A DNA stretch of 64,000 nucleotides from JBEIFW01 sp046081125. Its GTDB lineage: Bacteria; Actinomycetota; Acidimicrobiia; Acidimicrobiales; Ilumatobacteraceae. Shown here in pieces: positions 1-8,670 of the stretch (positions within the stretch are counted from its first letter, which is position 1; each line of letters opens with the position of its first letter). The notes beneath the pieces were generated by a model that was not told the origin of the DNA, did not search any database, and saw nothing but the letters and a program-made list of their open reading frames with translations. Location: contig JBJTVH010000089.1 of assembly GCA_046081125.1 (NCBI GenBank), positions 1 through 64,000 on the forward strand. The letters run 5' to 3'. The position numbers and the translations under genes were made by a program.

Positions 1-1
1 G

Positions 2-655
2 CAGGCCTTGCTGAAGCTCATCGAGGGCACCATCGCCTCGGTTCCGCCCCAGGGTGGCCGCAAGCATCCCAACCAGGAGTTCGTGCAGGTGGACACGACG
101 AACATCCTGTTCATCTGCGGGGGCGCGTTCGCCGGGCTCGAGAAGATCATCGAGAACCGGATCGGACACAAGGGCGTGGGGTTCGCGGCCCAGATCCGCT
201 CGATGCACGAGCGTGACAACGGCGCGCTCTTCCAGCAGGCGCTGCCGGAGGATCTGCTGAAGTTCGGCCTCATCCCCGAATTCGTCGGCCGCCTACCCGT
301 GGTCGCCGTCGTGCAGAACCTCGATCGCGAGGCGCTGGTGCGGATCCTCGTGGAGCCGAAGAACGCGCTCATCAAGCAGTACCGGAAGTTCTTCGAGTTC
401 GAAGACGTCGAGCTCGATCTCACCGACGACGCGCTCGATGCCGTGGCCGAACAGGCCCTGATGCGCGGCACCGGTGCCCGAGGGCTGCGGGCGATCCTCG
501 AAGAGGTTCTGCTGAACACCATGTACGACCTGCCGGGTCGCAGCGACATCGGTCGGGTCGTGATCGATGCGAAGACCGTGCGGGAGAAGGTGAACCCCAC
601 GCTCCTTCCTCGCGAGGCGCAGCGGGCGAACCGGCCGCGTCGCGCGGCGTCGTGA
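2..655 (+). CDS. clpX: ATP-dependent Clp protease ATP-binding subunit ClpX, C-terminal part
   Basis: ClpX is the hexameric AAA+ unfoldase that recognises tagged proteins and feeds them to the ClpP peptidase in the cytosol. The frame is open from the window edge, so the zinc-binding N-domain and Walker motifs lie upstream. Visible are the RKH pore loop (GGRKHP), the ICGGAFAGLEK stretch, a VGF tripeptide in the ClpP-docking loop position, the FGLIPEFVGRLP segment and the sensor-2 motif GTGARGLRAI. The tail is Arg/Ala-rich and ends at TGA 653-655. folC follows after 41 bases on the same strand. Identity is certain; only the 5' end is missing. Confidence 0.97.
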   Translation, partial: QALLKLIEGTIASVPPQGGRKHPNQEFVQVDTTNILFICGGAFAGLEKIIENRIGHKGVGFAAQIRSMHERDNGALFQQALPEDLLKFGLIPEFVGRLPVVAVVQNLDREALVRILVEPKNALIKQYRKFFEFEDVELDLTDDALDAVAEQALMRGTGARGLRAILEEVLLNTMYDLPGRSDIGRVVIDAKTVREKVNPTLLPREAQRANRPRRAAS

Positions 656-696
656 GCGCACGAGCGCTGCGACCGCCGGTCTGAGGGTTCCGAGGC

Positions 697-2001
697 GTGG
701 ACTACACGGCCGCTCTCGCGTACCTCGACGAGCACATCAACCTCGAGCGGATGCTGGCCGGGACGCGTCCCGAGGTGCCCTCGCTCGACCGGATGCGCCG
801 GTTGTGCTCGGCGATGGGGGATCCGCAGCACGCGCAGCCGGTGGTCCATCTCACCGGGACCAACGGCAAGGGCTCGACGACGCAACTCGTGACGCAGCTC
901 CTGCTCGCCCAGGGTCTGAGCGTGGGTACCTTCACGAGCCCGCACCTGGACCGCGTGAACGAGCGGTTGTGCCGCAACGGCGAGCCGATCAGCGACGAGG
1001 AGTTCGCCGAACAGGTGGCAGCGCTCGCCGATCTCGAGGGCATCACCGGCGTGCGGCCGAGCTGGTTCGAACTGCTCGCCGCCGCAGCGTTCCGGTGGTT
1101 CGCCGACGTGGCCGTCGACGTCGCAGTGGTCGAGGTCGGGATGCTGGGCCGGTGGGACGCCACCAACGTCGCCGATGGGACGGTGGCGGTCGTGACCAAC
1201 ATCGCGCTCGACCACACCGAGTACGCCGGCCCGACCCGGGCCCACATCGCGGCGGAGAAGGCCGGCATCATCAAGCCGGGTTCGACGCTGGTGCTCGGCG
1301 AGCGTGACCCGGACCTGTTCGAGGTCTTCGCCGCGCAACGGCCGTCGGCGATCGCGTGGGCAGGAGAGCACTTCGAGGTGCTCAACAACCAGCTGGCGCT
1401 CGGCGGTCGCCTGCTCGACCTGCGCACGCCGCAGGCGCTGTACCGGGAGCTCTACCTACCCCTTCACGGGGCACACCAGGGCGACAACGCCGTCGTTGCC
1501 TTGTGCGCCGTCGAGGCGTTCTTCGACGCGCCGCTGGCGCTCGACGTGGTGCAGGAGGCGTTCGCCGCCGCTCGCATGCCCGGCCGGTTCGAGGTGCTGG
1601 GCCACCAGCCGCTCGTGATCGTCGACGGCGCGCACAACCCCGCCGGGGCCGATGTCTGCGCATCGGTGCTCGCCGAGGATTTCGACCCGGCGGGCGAAAA
1701 GCACCTCGTGGTGGGGATGCTGCGCAGCCGCGACCCGGTGGAGATGCTCGAAGCGTTGCGGGCCGAGGAGTTCGCGTCGGTGGTGTGTTGCACGCCGCCG
1801 TCGCCCCGTGCCCTGCCCGCCGCCGATCTCGCTGACGCGGCGCGCCGACTCGGTCTGGAGTCGGTCGAGGCGCGCGACGACGTGGCCGCCGCCTGCGATG
1901 TCGCGTTGCGCCGGGCCGGACCCGACGATGCGGTGCTCGTCGCCGGCTCGCTGTACGTCGTGGCTGCCGCCCGGCAGCACCTTCGGGTCGTGCTGCCCTG
2001 A
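697..2001 (+). CDS. folC: folylpolyglutamate synthase / dihydrofolate synthase
   Basis: FolC adds glutamate to dihydropteroate and/or tetrahydrofolates using ATP, which keeps folates in the cell. The 434-residue product has the Mur-ligase fold: a P-loop TGTNGKGS at residues 53-60, the VVEVGMLGRWDATN segment, NIALDHTEY with its metal/ATP-binding His, and EKAGIIKPG. The C-terminal domain carries the VDGAHNPAG motif. The GTG at 697 is chosen because the product then begins DYTAALAYLDE, the usual FolC N-terminus. Length is normal for the family. Whether it has both activities or only one cannot be told from sequence. ndk lies 42 bases downstream. Confidence 0.95.
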   Translation: MDYTAALAYLDEHINLERMLAGTRPEVPSLDRMRRLCSAMGDPQHAQPVVHLTGTNGKGSTTQLVTQLLLAQGLSVGTFTSPHLDRVNERLCRNGEPISDEEFAEQVAALADLEGITGVRPSWFELLAAAAFRWFADVAVDVAVVEVGMLGRWDATNVADGTVAVVTNIALDHTEYAGPTRAHIAAEKAGIIKPGSTLVLGERDPDLFEVFAAQRPSAIAWAGEHFEVLNNQLALGGRLLDLRTPQALYRELYLPLHGAHQGDNAVVALCAVEAFFDAPLALDVVQEAFAAARMPGRFEVLGHQPLVIVDGAHNPAGADVCASVLAEDFDPAGEKHLVVGMLRSRDPVEMLEALRAEEFASVVCCTPPSPRALPAADLADAARRLGLESVEARDDVAAACDVALRRAGPDDAVLVAGSLYVVAAARQHLRVVLP

Positions 2002-2026
2002 CCGGTACGCGACCCGCCGGGTCACG

Positions 2027-2032
2027 TAGCCT
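2027..2032 (+). promoter_or_regulatory. -10 box TAGCCT upstream of ndk
   Basis: TAGCCT ends 11 bases before the ndk ATG and no Shine-Dalgarno sequence lies between. This fits a very short leader or leaderless message. No clear -35 is seen. It is part of a pattern repeated across the window. Confidence 0.4.
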
Positions 2033-2043
2033 GCCGACCCGCT

Positions 2044-2454
2044 ATGGCCGATCGCACCCTTGTCCTGTTGAAGCCCGACGCCGTCGAACGCGGCCTGGTC
2101 GGCGAGATCCTCTCCCGCTTCGAGCGCAAAGGCCTCCGGCTCGTGGCGCTCGACCTGCGTAGCCTCGACGCCGACACCCTCGACCGGCACTACGCGGAGC
2201 ACGTCGGCAAGGGGTTCTACGCCGACCTGGCCGCGTTCATGTCTCGCGGTCCGGTGGTGGCCCTCGTCCTGGAGGGCCCCGAGGACACGTGGGAGGTCGT
2301 GCGGTCGATGATGGGCGCCACCAACCCGCGCAAGGCGGCTCCGGGCACCATCCGCGGTGACCTCGGCATCCTGTTCACGGAGAACCTCGTGCACGGTTCG
2401 GATGGGCCCGAATCCGCGCAACGGGAGATCGGGATCTTCTTCCCCGGGCTCTGA
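2044..2454 (+). CDS. ndk: nucleoside diphosphate kinase
   Basis: Ndk transfers the gamma phosphate of ATP to other (d)NDPs through a phospho-histidine and balances nucleotide pools. The product has 136 residues, the usual length. It starts DRTLVLLKPDAVERGLVGEI, a near-consensus N-terminus. The catalytic His is H117 in NLVHGSD, followed by ESAQREIGIFFPG. The residue after HGSD is Gly rather than the more usual Ser. ATG 2044 is the only sensible start. It lies between folC and the mreB cluster, a common actinobacterial position. Confidence 0.98.
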   Translation: MADRTLVLLKPDAVERGLVGEILSRFERKGLRLVALDLRSLDADTLDRHYAEHVGKGFYADLAAFMSRGPVVALVLEGPEDTWEVVRSMMGATNPRKAAPGTIRGDLGILFTENLVHGSDGPESAQREIGIFFPGL

Positions 2455-2475
2455 TGGCCCGTGGGAGGAGTCGGG

Positions 2476-2481
2476 TAGGAT
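2476..2481 (+). promoter_or_regulatory. mreB promoter -10 box TAGGAT with SD leader
   Basis: TAGGAT lies 38 bases before the mreB ATG. A start of transcription near 2488 would leave a leader of about 32 nt, which contains a strong ribosome binding site GGAGGGAG at 2508-2515. In contrast to many genes here, mreB therefore seems to have a classical leader. The -35 is not obvious. Confidence 0.45.
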
Positions 2482-2519
2482 TCTCGGATCCACCCGGGCG
2501 GCCGTTCGGAGGGAGACCC

Positions 2520-3554
2520 ATGGCCGGTAGCAATCCACTCAGTCTCGGCCGCGACATGGCGGTCGATCTGGGCACTGCGAACACGCTGATCTACGTGCGG
2601 GGCCAAGGCATCGTGCTCGACGAGCCGTCCGTGGTCGCCGTGAACGTGCGCGACGGTCGGCCCCTGGCGGTCGGTCTCGAAGCCAAGCGGATGATGGGCC
2701 GCACCCCGAGCCACATCCAGGCCATCCGGCCGCTGAAGGACGGAGTCATCGCGGATTTCGACATCTGCGAAAAGATGCTCCGCTACTTCATCCAGAAGGT
2801 CCATCGCAGCCGCTTCGCCAAGCCCCGCATGGTGATCTGCGTGCCGTCGGGCATCACGCCGGTCGAACAGCGCGCCGTGAAGGATGCCGCCGAGTACGCC
2901 GGCGCCCGCAAGCCCGCGTACATCATCGAAGAACCGATGGCGGCGGCCATCGGTGCCGGCCTTCCCGTCCAGGACCCGGCCGGCAACATGATCGTCGACA
3001 TCGGCGGGGGCACCACCGAGGTCGCCGTGATCTCCCTCGGGGGCATCGTCGCCAGCCAGTCCGTGCGCGTCGCCGGCGACGAACTCGACGAGGCGATCAT
3101 CAACTACGTGAAGAAAGAGCACTCGCTCGCCCTCGGGGAACAGACGGCCGAGGAGGTCAAGTTCGCCATGGGGTCGGCGTGGCCGCTGCAGGAGGAGCTC
3201 ACGGCCGAGATCCGTGGGCGCGATCTGCTGAGCGGTCTACCCAAGACCGTGGTCGTGTCCTCGCAGGAGATCCGCGAGGCGCTCCTCGAACCCGTCACGA
3301 CCATCGTCGACGCCGTGAAATCCACGCTCGACCGCACGCCGCCGGAACTGGCCGCGGACATCATGGAGCAGGGAATCACGATCACCGGGGGCGGGGCGCT
3401 GCTCACCGGCCTCGACGTGCGCCTGGCCCACGAGACGGGGATGGCGATCCGCATCGCTCGGAACCCGTTGCATTCGGTGGCGATCGGGTCGGGGCAGACG
3501 CTCGAGCACTTCGAGGCGTTGAGCCGCGTGCTCTATCGCGGCCAGGACGGGTAG
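2520..3554 (+). CDS. mreB: rod-shape actin homologue MreB
   Basis: MreB is a bacterial actin that polymerises under the inner membrane and positions the elongasome (MreC, MreD, PBP2, RodA). The product has 344 residues. The phosphate-1 loop is DLGTAN at residues 16-21, the phosphate-2 motif DIGGGTTE at 160-167, and a GGGALLTGL adenosine motif sits near the C-terminus. ATG 2520 is preferred over in-frame upstream codons because of the ribosome binding site at 2508-2515 and because the protein then begins close to the family N-terminus. It opens a five-gene elongation cluster. It is one of the surest calls in the window. Confidence 0.97.
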   Translation: MAGSNPLSLGRDMAVDLGTANTLIYVRGQGIVLDEPSVVAVNVRDGRPLAVGLEAKRMMGRTPSHIQAIRPLKDGVIADFDICEKMLRYFIQKVHRSRFAKPRMVICVPSGITPVEQRAVKDAAEYAGARKPAYIIEEPMAAAIGAGLPVQDPAGNMIVDIGGGTTEVAVISLGGIVASQSVRVAGDELDEAIINYVKKEHSLALGEQTAEEVKFAMGSAWPLQEELTAEIRGRDLLSGLPKTVVVSSQEIREALLEPVTTIVDAVKSTLDRTPPELAADIMEQGITITGGGALLTGLDVRLAHETGMAIRIARNPLHSVAIGSGQTLEHFEALSRVLYRGQDG

Positions 3555-3563
3555 CCGCAGCTC

Positions 3564-4568
3564 GTGGCGCTGCCCACCCCCGGCCCGAGCCGGCGCACGA
3601 TCATCGTGCTCGCCCTGCTGTCGGTCACGCTCATCACCGTCGACCTGCGGGGGAGCGAGCTGATCGACGGTTCTCGGGCCGCAACCACCGAGTTGACGTC
3701 GCCGCTGGCCGGCTTCTTCCGCTTCCTCGCCCGGCCGGCGGTGAACGCCTGGAACGGGATGCGCTCCTATGAGGAGCTCGAGCTCGAGAACGCGCAGCTG
3801 CGCGACAAGGTCGAAGCGCAGGAAGGTGCAGCGATCGCCGCCGAGGCGAAGTCGCAGTTGTACGACGAGCTGAAGGCCGTGGCCGGGCTCGACCTGCTCG
3901 GCAACTACCCGTACGTGACGGCACAGGTCGTCGGCGAGCCGGCATCGAACCTGCAGCTCGCCGTGGAGATCGACAAGGGCGCGCGCGACGGGCTGGCCCC
4001 CGGCATGCCGGTGGTGACCGCCGGTGGCCTGGTCGGTCGGTTGTCCCAGGTGACCCCGACCCACAGTTTCATCCGGATGCTCTACGACCCGCAGATCGGC
4101 GTGCCCGTCAAGATCATCGGTACCCGCCGGCCGGCCCCGGGCGCCACGACGACGACCACGAGTCCGCCGACGGCGACCACGACCGCTGCACCGAGCGGCC
4201 CGAAGTCGTCGACCACGGGGGCCGTGACCGGCGACCCGTCGGCCGAGACCACGGTCCCGGCGACGACGACCACCACGGTTCCGCCGAAGAGCGTTCTCGA
4301 CACCGGATTGCTGAAGGGTCAAGGCTACGACCGGCCCCTGGCGGTCGATCTCGTCGGGGCGGGGGAGAGCGTCGCCGTCGGGGACGCAGTGACCACCTAC
4401 GCCTCGTCGGGGTCCCTGTTCCCCGAAGACATCCCGATCGGCCGGGTCAAGACGGTTCGACCGCGGCCCGGCTCCACCTATCTCGACGTGCTGGTCGAAC
4501 CGATCGCTGATCTCAGGCGCCTCAGCTTCGTACGCGTGATCAAGTACTCGCCCACCGCAGGCGGGTGA
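3564..4568 (+). CDS. mreC: cell-shape protein MreC with Thr/Pro-rich insertion
   Basis: MreC links MreB filaments to periplasmic elongasome enzymes. The 334-residue protein has one N-terminal membrane segment (about residues 12-28), a coiled coil (about 66-100) and the two beta-barrel subdomains typical of the family (VVGEPASNL, VVTAGGLVGRL, then IPIGRVKTV near the end). Residues 188-242 (about 4125-4289) are a low-complexity Thr/Pro/Ala insertion with runs of five threonines placed inside the beta domain, which makes the protein longer than a minimal MreC. GTG 3564 is the start, 9 bases after mreB. Its stop overlaps the mreD start (GTGA). Confidence 0.93.
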   Translation: MALPTPGPSRRTIIVLALLSVTLITVDLRGSELIDGSRAATTELTSPLAGFFRFLARPAVNAWNGMRSYEELELENAQLRDKVEAQEGAAIAAEAKSQLYDELKAVAGLDLLGNYPYVTAQVVGEPASNLQLAVEIDKGARDGLAPGMPVVTAGGLVGRLSQVTPTHSFIRMLYDPQIGVPVKIIGTRRPAPGATTTTTSPPTATTTAAPSGPKSSTTGAVTGDPSAETTVPATTTTTVPPKSVLDTGLLKGQGYDRPLAVDLVGAGESVAVGDAVTTYASSGSLFPEDIPIGRVKTVRPRPGSTYLDVLVEPIADLRRLSFVRVIKYSPTAGG

Positions 4569-5080
4569 CGGCGGTGGCCGTCGTCGAGCGGCCCCTGATC
4601 CGGGCTGCGGTGGTCTTGCCGATCCTGTTCGGGTTGCAGGTGTCGGTCGCCGCGGAGATCCGCCCGTTCGGGGTCGCCGGCGACCTGTTCCTGGCCTGTG
4701 CCATCACCGCCGGGTTGCTCGGTGGGCCGGTGCGCGGGGCCCGCTACGGGTTCGGTCTGGGGTTGCTCACCGACCTCGTCACCCGGCTTCCGTTCGGTAT
4801 GGGCGCGCTCACCGGCGCGCTCGTCGCCTACTTCGTCGGCCTGGTGCCCGTTGGCGCGCAGTCCACCCGGCGCGCCTATGTGACGGTGGTGGCGGTCGCG
4901 ACCGCTGCGGCATCGCTCTTCGCATCCGTGCTCGCGATCCTGTTCGGACGCGACGACCTCGCCGGGACCGGGCTGGTCCGAATCACGCTGGTCATGGCCC
5001 TCTTGCACGCCGTGGTGGCCCTTCCGCTGCGAGCCCTCGGACGCTTCGTGCTGCTGCCGGACGTGATCGACCGGCACTGA
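4565..5080 (+). CDS. mreD: rod-shape membrane protein MreD
   Basis: MreD is the small polytopic membrane partner of MreC in the elongasome. The 171-residue product is hydrophobic, with about five membrane segments and a GAxxGFGLGLLTDL stretch resembling the family motif. The GTG start at 4565 overlaps the mreC stop in a GTGA, so the two are translationally coupled. Assignment rests on length, hydrophobicity and the fixed order mreB-mreC-mreD-pbp2-rodA more than on strong motifs, because MreD is poorly conserved. Confidence 0.88.
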   Translation: MTAVAVVERPLIRAAVVLPILFGLQVSVAAEIRPFGVAGDLFLACAITAGLLGGPVRGARYGFGLGLLTDLVTRLPFGMGALTGALVAYFVGLVPVGAQSTRRAYVTVVAVATAAASLFASVLAILFGRDDLAGTGLVRITLVMALLHAVVALPLRALGRFVLLPDVIDRH

Positions 5081-5169
5081 GCGACCGCTCGCCGCGCCAC
5101 GAGCAAGGCCGACCGCCGAGCTCCAGATGACGATCCGATGACGGCGAAGCGGGTACACGGTGGGGAAGA

Positions 5170-7461
5170 ATGAACCCTGTGCGAGCGGAGACCAGCGCCT
5201 GGCGGTTGAGCGTGCTCGGATTGGTCGTCGTCGTGTTGTTCGGGTCGCTGTTCACCCGGTTGTGGTTCCTGCAGGTCGCAGCCGATCCGACCCTGGAGCA
5301 GCGGCTCGCAGAGGTCAAGACCCGGCGCGTCATCCTCCCGGCCACTCGGGGCCGGATCCTTGACCGCGACGGCCGGATCCTCGCCGACAACCGCCCGTCG
5401 ATCAACGTCTCGGTCGACCGCGAGGTGTATCGCCGAAGCGCCGACCGAGCAGCGCTCTTCGAACGGCTGTCCCCGCTGGTCGGTGCGACCGTGGAGGAAC
5501 TCGAGGAGCGCTGGAAGGACGTCAACATCGACCCCCTCCTGCCGGTTCCCGTCGCCGAGGGGGTCGACGAACCGACAGCGATCTGGCTGAAGGAACGTGC
5601 CGAGGACTATCCCGGGGTCGAGGTCGAGGAGGGCTTCCAACGCCGCTACCCCTATGCCCCGATCGGCAGCCACGTGGTCGGCTACCTCGGAAAGCTCAAC
5701 GGAGACGAGTTCCGGGAACTGCGCGTGAAGGGCTACCGACTGTCGGACTCGGTCGGCAAGGCCGGTATCGAGCGGTCCTTCGAGGAGGACCTGCGGGGCA
5801 AGCCGGGTTGGGTCGAGTACGAGATCGATGCGACGGGCCGGCCGCTACGGCTAGTCGCCCAGCAGGATCCGGTGCCCGGGAACGACGTGATGCTCACGAT
5901 CGATCTCCGCTTGCAGCAGTACGCGGAGCAGATCCTGCAGGTCGGTCTCGAGCGGCGGCGGCTCGTGCGGCCGTGCGTGAAGGAGAACCGCTTCGACGAG
6001 GATTGCACCGTGCCGAAGAACGCGTTCCGGGCACCGGCTGGCACCAGCGTGGTCCAGGACCCGAAGACCGGCGAGATCCTCGCGATGGCCTCGAATCCGC
6101 CGTTCGACAACCGGTGGTTCACGGCACCCCTACCGACGAAGTTGTTCGACGCAGTGTTCAAGGCCCGCGACCCGAAGGACAAAGAGGCGATCCGCAACAA
6201 GTACCCGGCGCTGCTGAATTACGCGATCCAGGGCACCTACCAGATCGGCTCGACCATGAAGCTGTTCACGAGCATGGCGGCCCTGAAGTACCTGCCCTCG
6301 GGAAGTCCGGGCAAGGTGCCCGGGACGCCCGGGTTCAGCGCCGAGGACACCTATCTCGACGTCGGACGATGGCTCCTGCCGGGCTGCGCCCCTGACGAGC
6401 CGGGCGGATGTACCCGCCGCAACGCCGGCGGCACCGTGTACGGGGAACGGAACCTCGAAGAGGCGATGATCGTCTCGGTCGACACGTTCTTCTACGAGTT
6501 GGCGTCCCGCATGTACGACGAGACGGTCAAGGGCACCCAGCCCCAGCAGACGGTGCTGGCCGAATTCGGGATGGCCAACCGCCCGCTCGGTATAGACCTT
6601 CCCTTCGAGCAGGAAGGTCTGATCCCCACCGCAGCGATCAAGCGGTCGCTCGCTGACAAAGGCGCCATCCCGAAATCGCAGGGCCGGGACTTCTTCCGCG
6701 GCGATGCGGTCAACCTGGCGATCGGGCAGGGACTCATCGGGGTGACCCCGCTGCAGCTCGCGTCCGGGTACTCGACGTTCGCGAACGGCGGCACGCTCTA
6801 CCGACCCTTGATCGCTCGGGCGGTCCTGGCGCCCGGGCTGCCGAAGAAGGGGAGTGGGGTGCTCGACCTGAGCGGCGCAGCGGCCAAGGTGGTGCGGGAG
6901 TACAAGCCCGAGGTAAAGGGCGCAGTCGAGATCCCGGCGTCGATGCGCGAGCCGTTGATGATCGGCCTGCAGGGAGCGTTGTTCGACCGGGTCGAAGGCG
7001 GGTTCCAGGGCACTGCGCTGGGGGCATGGGAGAGCTATCCCTACCGGGACCTGTTCCCGGTCGCGGGCAAGACCGGTACCGCACAGACCAAGTTCGTCGC
7101 GCTCACGGCCGAACAGCTCGCGAACAAGGAGAAGGAGCCCGACTTCTCCGAGTACGACCGGTCGTTGTTCGCCGCCTTCGGCGGTCAGAGCCTCGACAAG
7201 CCGGAGTTCACCGTGGTGACCGTGATGGAGGAGGCGGGATTCGGTGGTCAGGCCGCTGCTCCCGTGACCAAGTGCATCTTCGAAAAGCTGGCCGTCGAGT
7301 CCTTCAAGAAGGACAAGCCGGCGATGCTCGGCGGCCTGGCCGACGTCAGCCCGACGGCCGGCGAGCTCGACCGGAGCACGCTCCAAGCCGCCATCCTGCC
7401 CCGTCTCACCGACGACACGGGCTGCCTCGACTACCGGGACATCTCGGGAAGCCGCGACTGA
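5170..7461 (+). CDS. mrdA: penicillin-binding protein 2 (elongation transpeptidase)
   Basis: PBP2 is the class B transpeptidase that cross-links peptidoglycan during side-wall growth together with RodA. The 763-residue protein has an N-terminal membrane anchor (about residues 14-34), the dimerisation domain starting TRGRILDRDG, and a transpeptidase domain with S361-T-M-K364, S436-V-D438 and K634-T-G636. It is longer than E. coli PBP2 (about 630), mainly through loops in the transpeptidase domain. ATG 5170 is used; GTG 5179 is possible. Its TGA overlaps the rodA ATG by one base (TGATG), so the transpeptidase and glycosyltransferase partners are coupled. Confidence 0.95.
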   Translation: MNPVRAETSAWRLSVLGLVVVVLFGSLFTRLWFLQVAADPTLEQRLAEVKTRRVILPATRGRILDRDGRILADNRPSINVSVDREVYRRSADRAALFERLSPLVGATVEELEERWKDVNIDPLLPVPVAEGVDEPTAIWLKERAEDYPGVEVEEGFQRRYPYAPIGSHVVGYLGKLNGDEFRELRVKGYRLSDSVGKAGIERSFEEDLRGKPGWVEYEIDATGRPLRLVAQQDPVPGNDVMLTIDLRLQQYAEQILQVGLERRRLVRPCVKENRFDEDCTVPKNAFRAPAGTSVVQDPKTGEILAMASNPPFDNRWFTAPLPTKLFDAVFKARDPKDKEAIRNKYPALLNYAIQGTYQIGSTMKLFTSMAALKYLPSGSPGKVPGTPGFSAEDTYLDVGRWLLPGCAPDEPGGCTRRNAGGTVYGERNLEEAMIVSVDTFFYELASRMYDETVKGTQPQQTVLAEFGMANRPLGIDLPFEQEGLIPTAAIKRSLADKGAIPKSQGRDFFRGDAVNLAIGQGLIGVTPLQLASGYSTFANGGTLYRPLIARAVLAPGLPKKGSGVLDLSGAAAKVVREYKPEVKGAVEIPASMREPLMIGLQGALFDRVEGGFQGTALGAWESYPYRDLFPVAGKTGTAQTKFVALTAEQLANKEKEPDFSEYDRSLFAAFGGQSLDKPEFTVVTVMEEAGFGGQAAAPVTKCIFEKLAVESFKKDKPAMLGGLADVSPTAGELDRSTLQAAILPRLTDDTGCLDYRDISGSRD

Positions 7462-8624
7462 TGGCGATCGTGCACTACGGCCCCGGAAGCGATGCGATCG
7501 GGGGGCGCCCCACGCTGTTCAGCCCGTTCCGGCGGGTCGACTGGACGCTGCTCGCCTTGACGTTCGGACTGATCGGCGTGGGTCTCGTGTCGATCTACGG
7601 GGCGACCGCTCCCCGTCGTGAGCTGCTGGGGCTCGAGCCGACGTACTGGGTCGAGCGCCAGGTGATCTCGGTGGGCCTCGGTCTCGTCGGCATGCTGGTG
7701 GTGATGGCGATCGACTACCGGTCGCTGCGACGGTTGGTGCCGTTGGTGTTCGTCGGTTCGCTGGTGCTCCTCGCCGGGCTCTTCGTCGCAGGAACCGACG
7801 TCAACGGGGCTCGAGCCTGGTTCGAGGCCGGTGGCTTCCAGCTGCAGCCCTCGGAGTTCGCCAAGGTGGCGCTCATCCTCACGCTCGCGGCATACGCCGC
7901 CGGCGAGCGTGGCGAGCCACTGCCGTACCACCGGTTCGTCAAGAGCCTGTTGCTCGCCGGGCTCCCGCTCGTGTTGATCATCGGCCAGCCCGATTTCGGT
8001 ACCGCCTCGGCGATGATCGCGAGCGTCATGGGCCTGCTGCTCGTCGCCCGGGCCAAGTTGCTCCACATCGTCCTGATCTCGGCATTGGCCGTCGCGTCAG
8101 CCGTCGCCGTGGTCACGACCGACACCCTGGCGAGCTACCAGCAGAATCGCTTGACCTACTTCCTCGACCAGGAGGAGACGAAGGCCAACGCCGATCTCAT
8201 CCGGCAGGTGAAGTTCTCAAAGCAGGCGATCACCCTCGGCCGGGTGACGGGTTCGGGCTTCGGCGAGGGCGTGCTCACCAACCGGGGCGACGTTCCCGAG
8301 CAACGCACCGACTTCATCTTCTCGGCGATCGCCGAGCAGTTCGGACTCGTCGGCGCATCGGCCGTGCTCGCGCTGTTCCTGCTGCTCGTCCTCCGGATCT
8401 TGCGCATCGCCCAACTCGCCGAGGACCCCATGGGGGCGCTGATCGCGGGCGGAGCCGTGGCGCTCGTGTCGTGGCACGTGTTCCAGAACGTCGCGATGAA
8501 CATGGGCATCATGCCGGTCACCGGCATCCCGCTGCCGATGGTGTCCTACGGCGGCTCGTCCACGATCGCGTTCCTGCTCCTGCTCGGCCTGGTCCAGAGC
8601 GTCCACATGCGACGGGTCGCATGA
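7461..8624 (+). CDS. rodA: peptidoglycan glycosyltransferase RodA (SEDS family)
   Basis: RodA polymerises lipid II into glycan strands for cell elongation in complex with PBP2. The product has 387 residues and about ten membrane segments. SEDS hallmarks are present: the TDVNGARAWFEAG stretch, LQPSEFAK, DFGTA, RTDFIFSAIAEQFGLVG and the C-terminal VSYGGSST. ATG 7461 shares its first base with the pbp2 stop. A longer in-frame ORF exists but only runs through pbp2 in another frame. It is the last gene of the elongation cluster. Within the SEDS family, RodA is favoured over FtsW by its PBP2 partner. Confidence 0.95.
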   Translation: MAIVHYGPGSDAIGGRPTLFSPFRRVDWTLLALTFGLIGVGLVSIYGATAPRRELLGLEPTYWVERQVISVGLGLVGMLVVMAIDYRSLRRLVPLVFVGSLVLLAGLFVAGTDVNGARAWFEAGGFQLQPSEFAKVALILTLAAYAAGERGEPLPYHRFVKSLLLAGLPLVLIIGQPDFGTASAMIASVMGLLLVARAKLLHIVLISALAVASAVAVVTTDTLASYQQNRLTYFLDQEETKANADLIRQVKFSKQAITLGRVTGSGFGEGVLTNRGDVPEQRTDFIFSAIAEQFGLVGASAVLALFLLLVLRILRIAQLAEDPMGALIAGGAVALVSWHVFQNVAMNMGIMPVTGIPLPMVSYGGSSTIAFLLLLGLVQSVHMRRVA

Positions 8625-8655
8625 GTCCGTCCCGGTGCCGGAACCCTGCAGCGGG

Positions 8656-8661
8656 TAACCT
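8656..8661 (+). promoter_or_regulatory. -10 box TAACCT, leaderless start of the radical SAM gene
   Basis: TAACCT ends 9 bases before the ATG at 8671 and the spacer CTCGCCCCC has no ribosome binding site. Transcription starting about seven bases after the box would begin at or next to the start codon. Confidence 0.5.
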
Positions 8662-8670
8662 CTCGCCCCC

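Noticed and set aside
4131..4289. Thr-codon runs in mreC as a CRISPR or tandem-repeat locus
   Set aside because: The repeats are short, in frame and coding, with no spacer-repeat structure.
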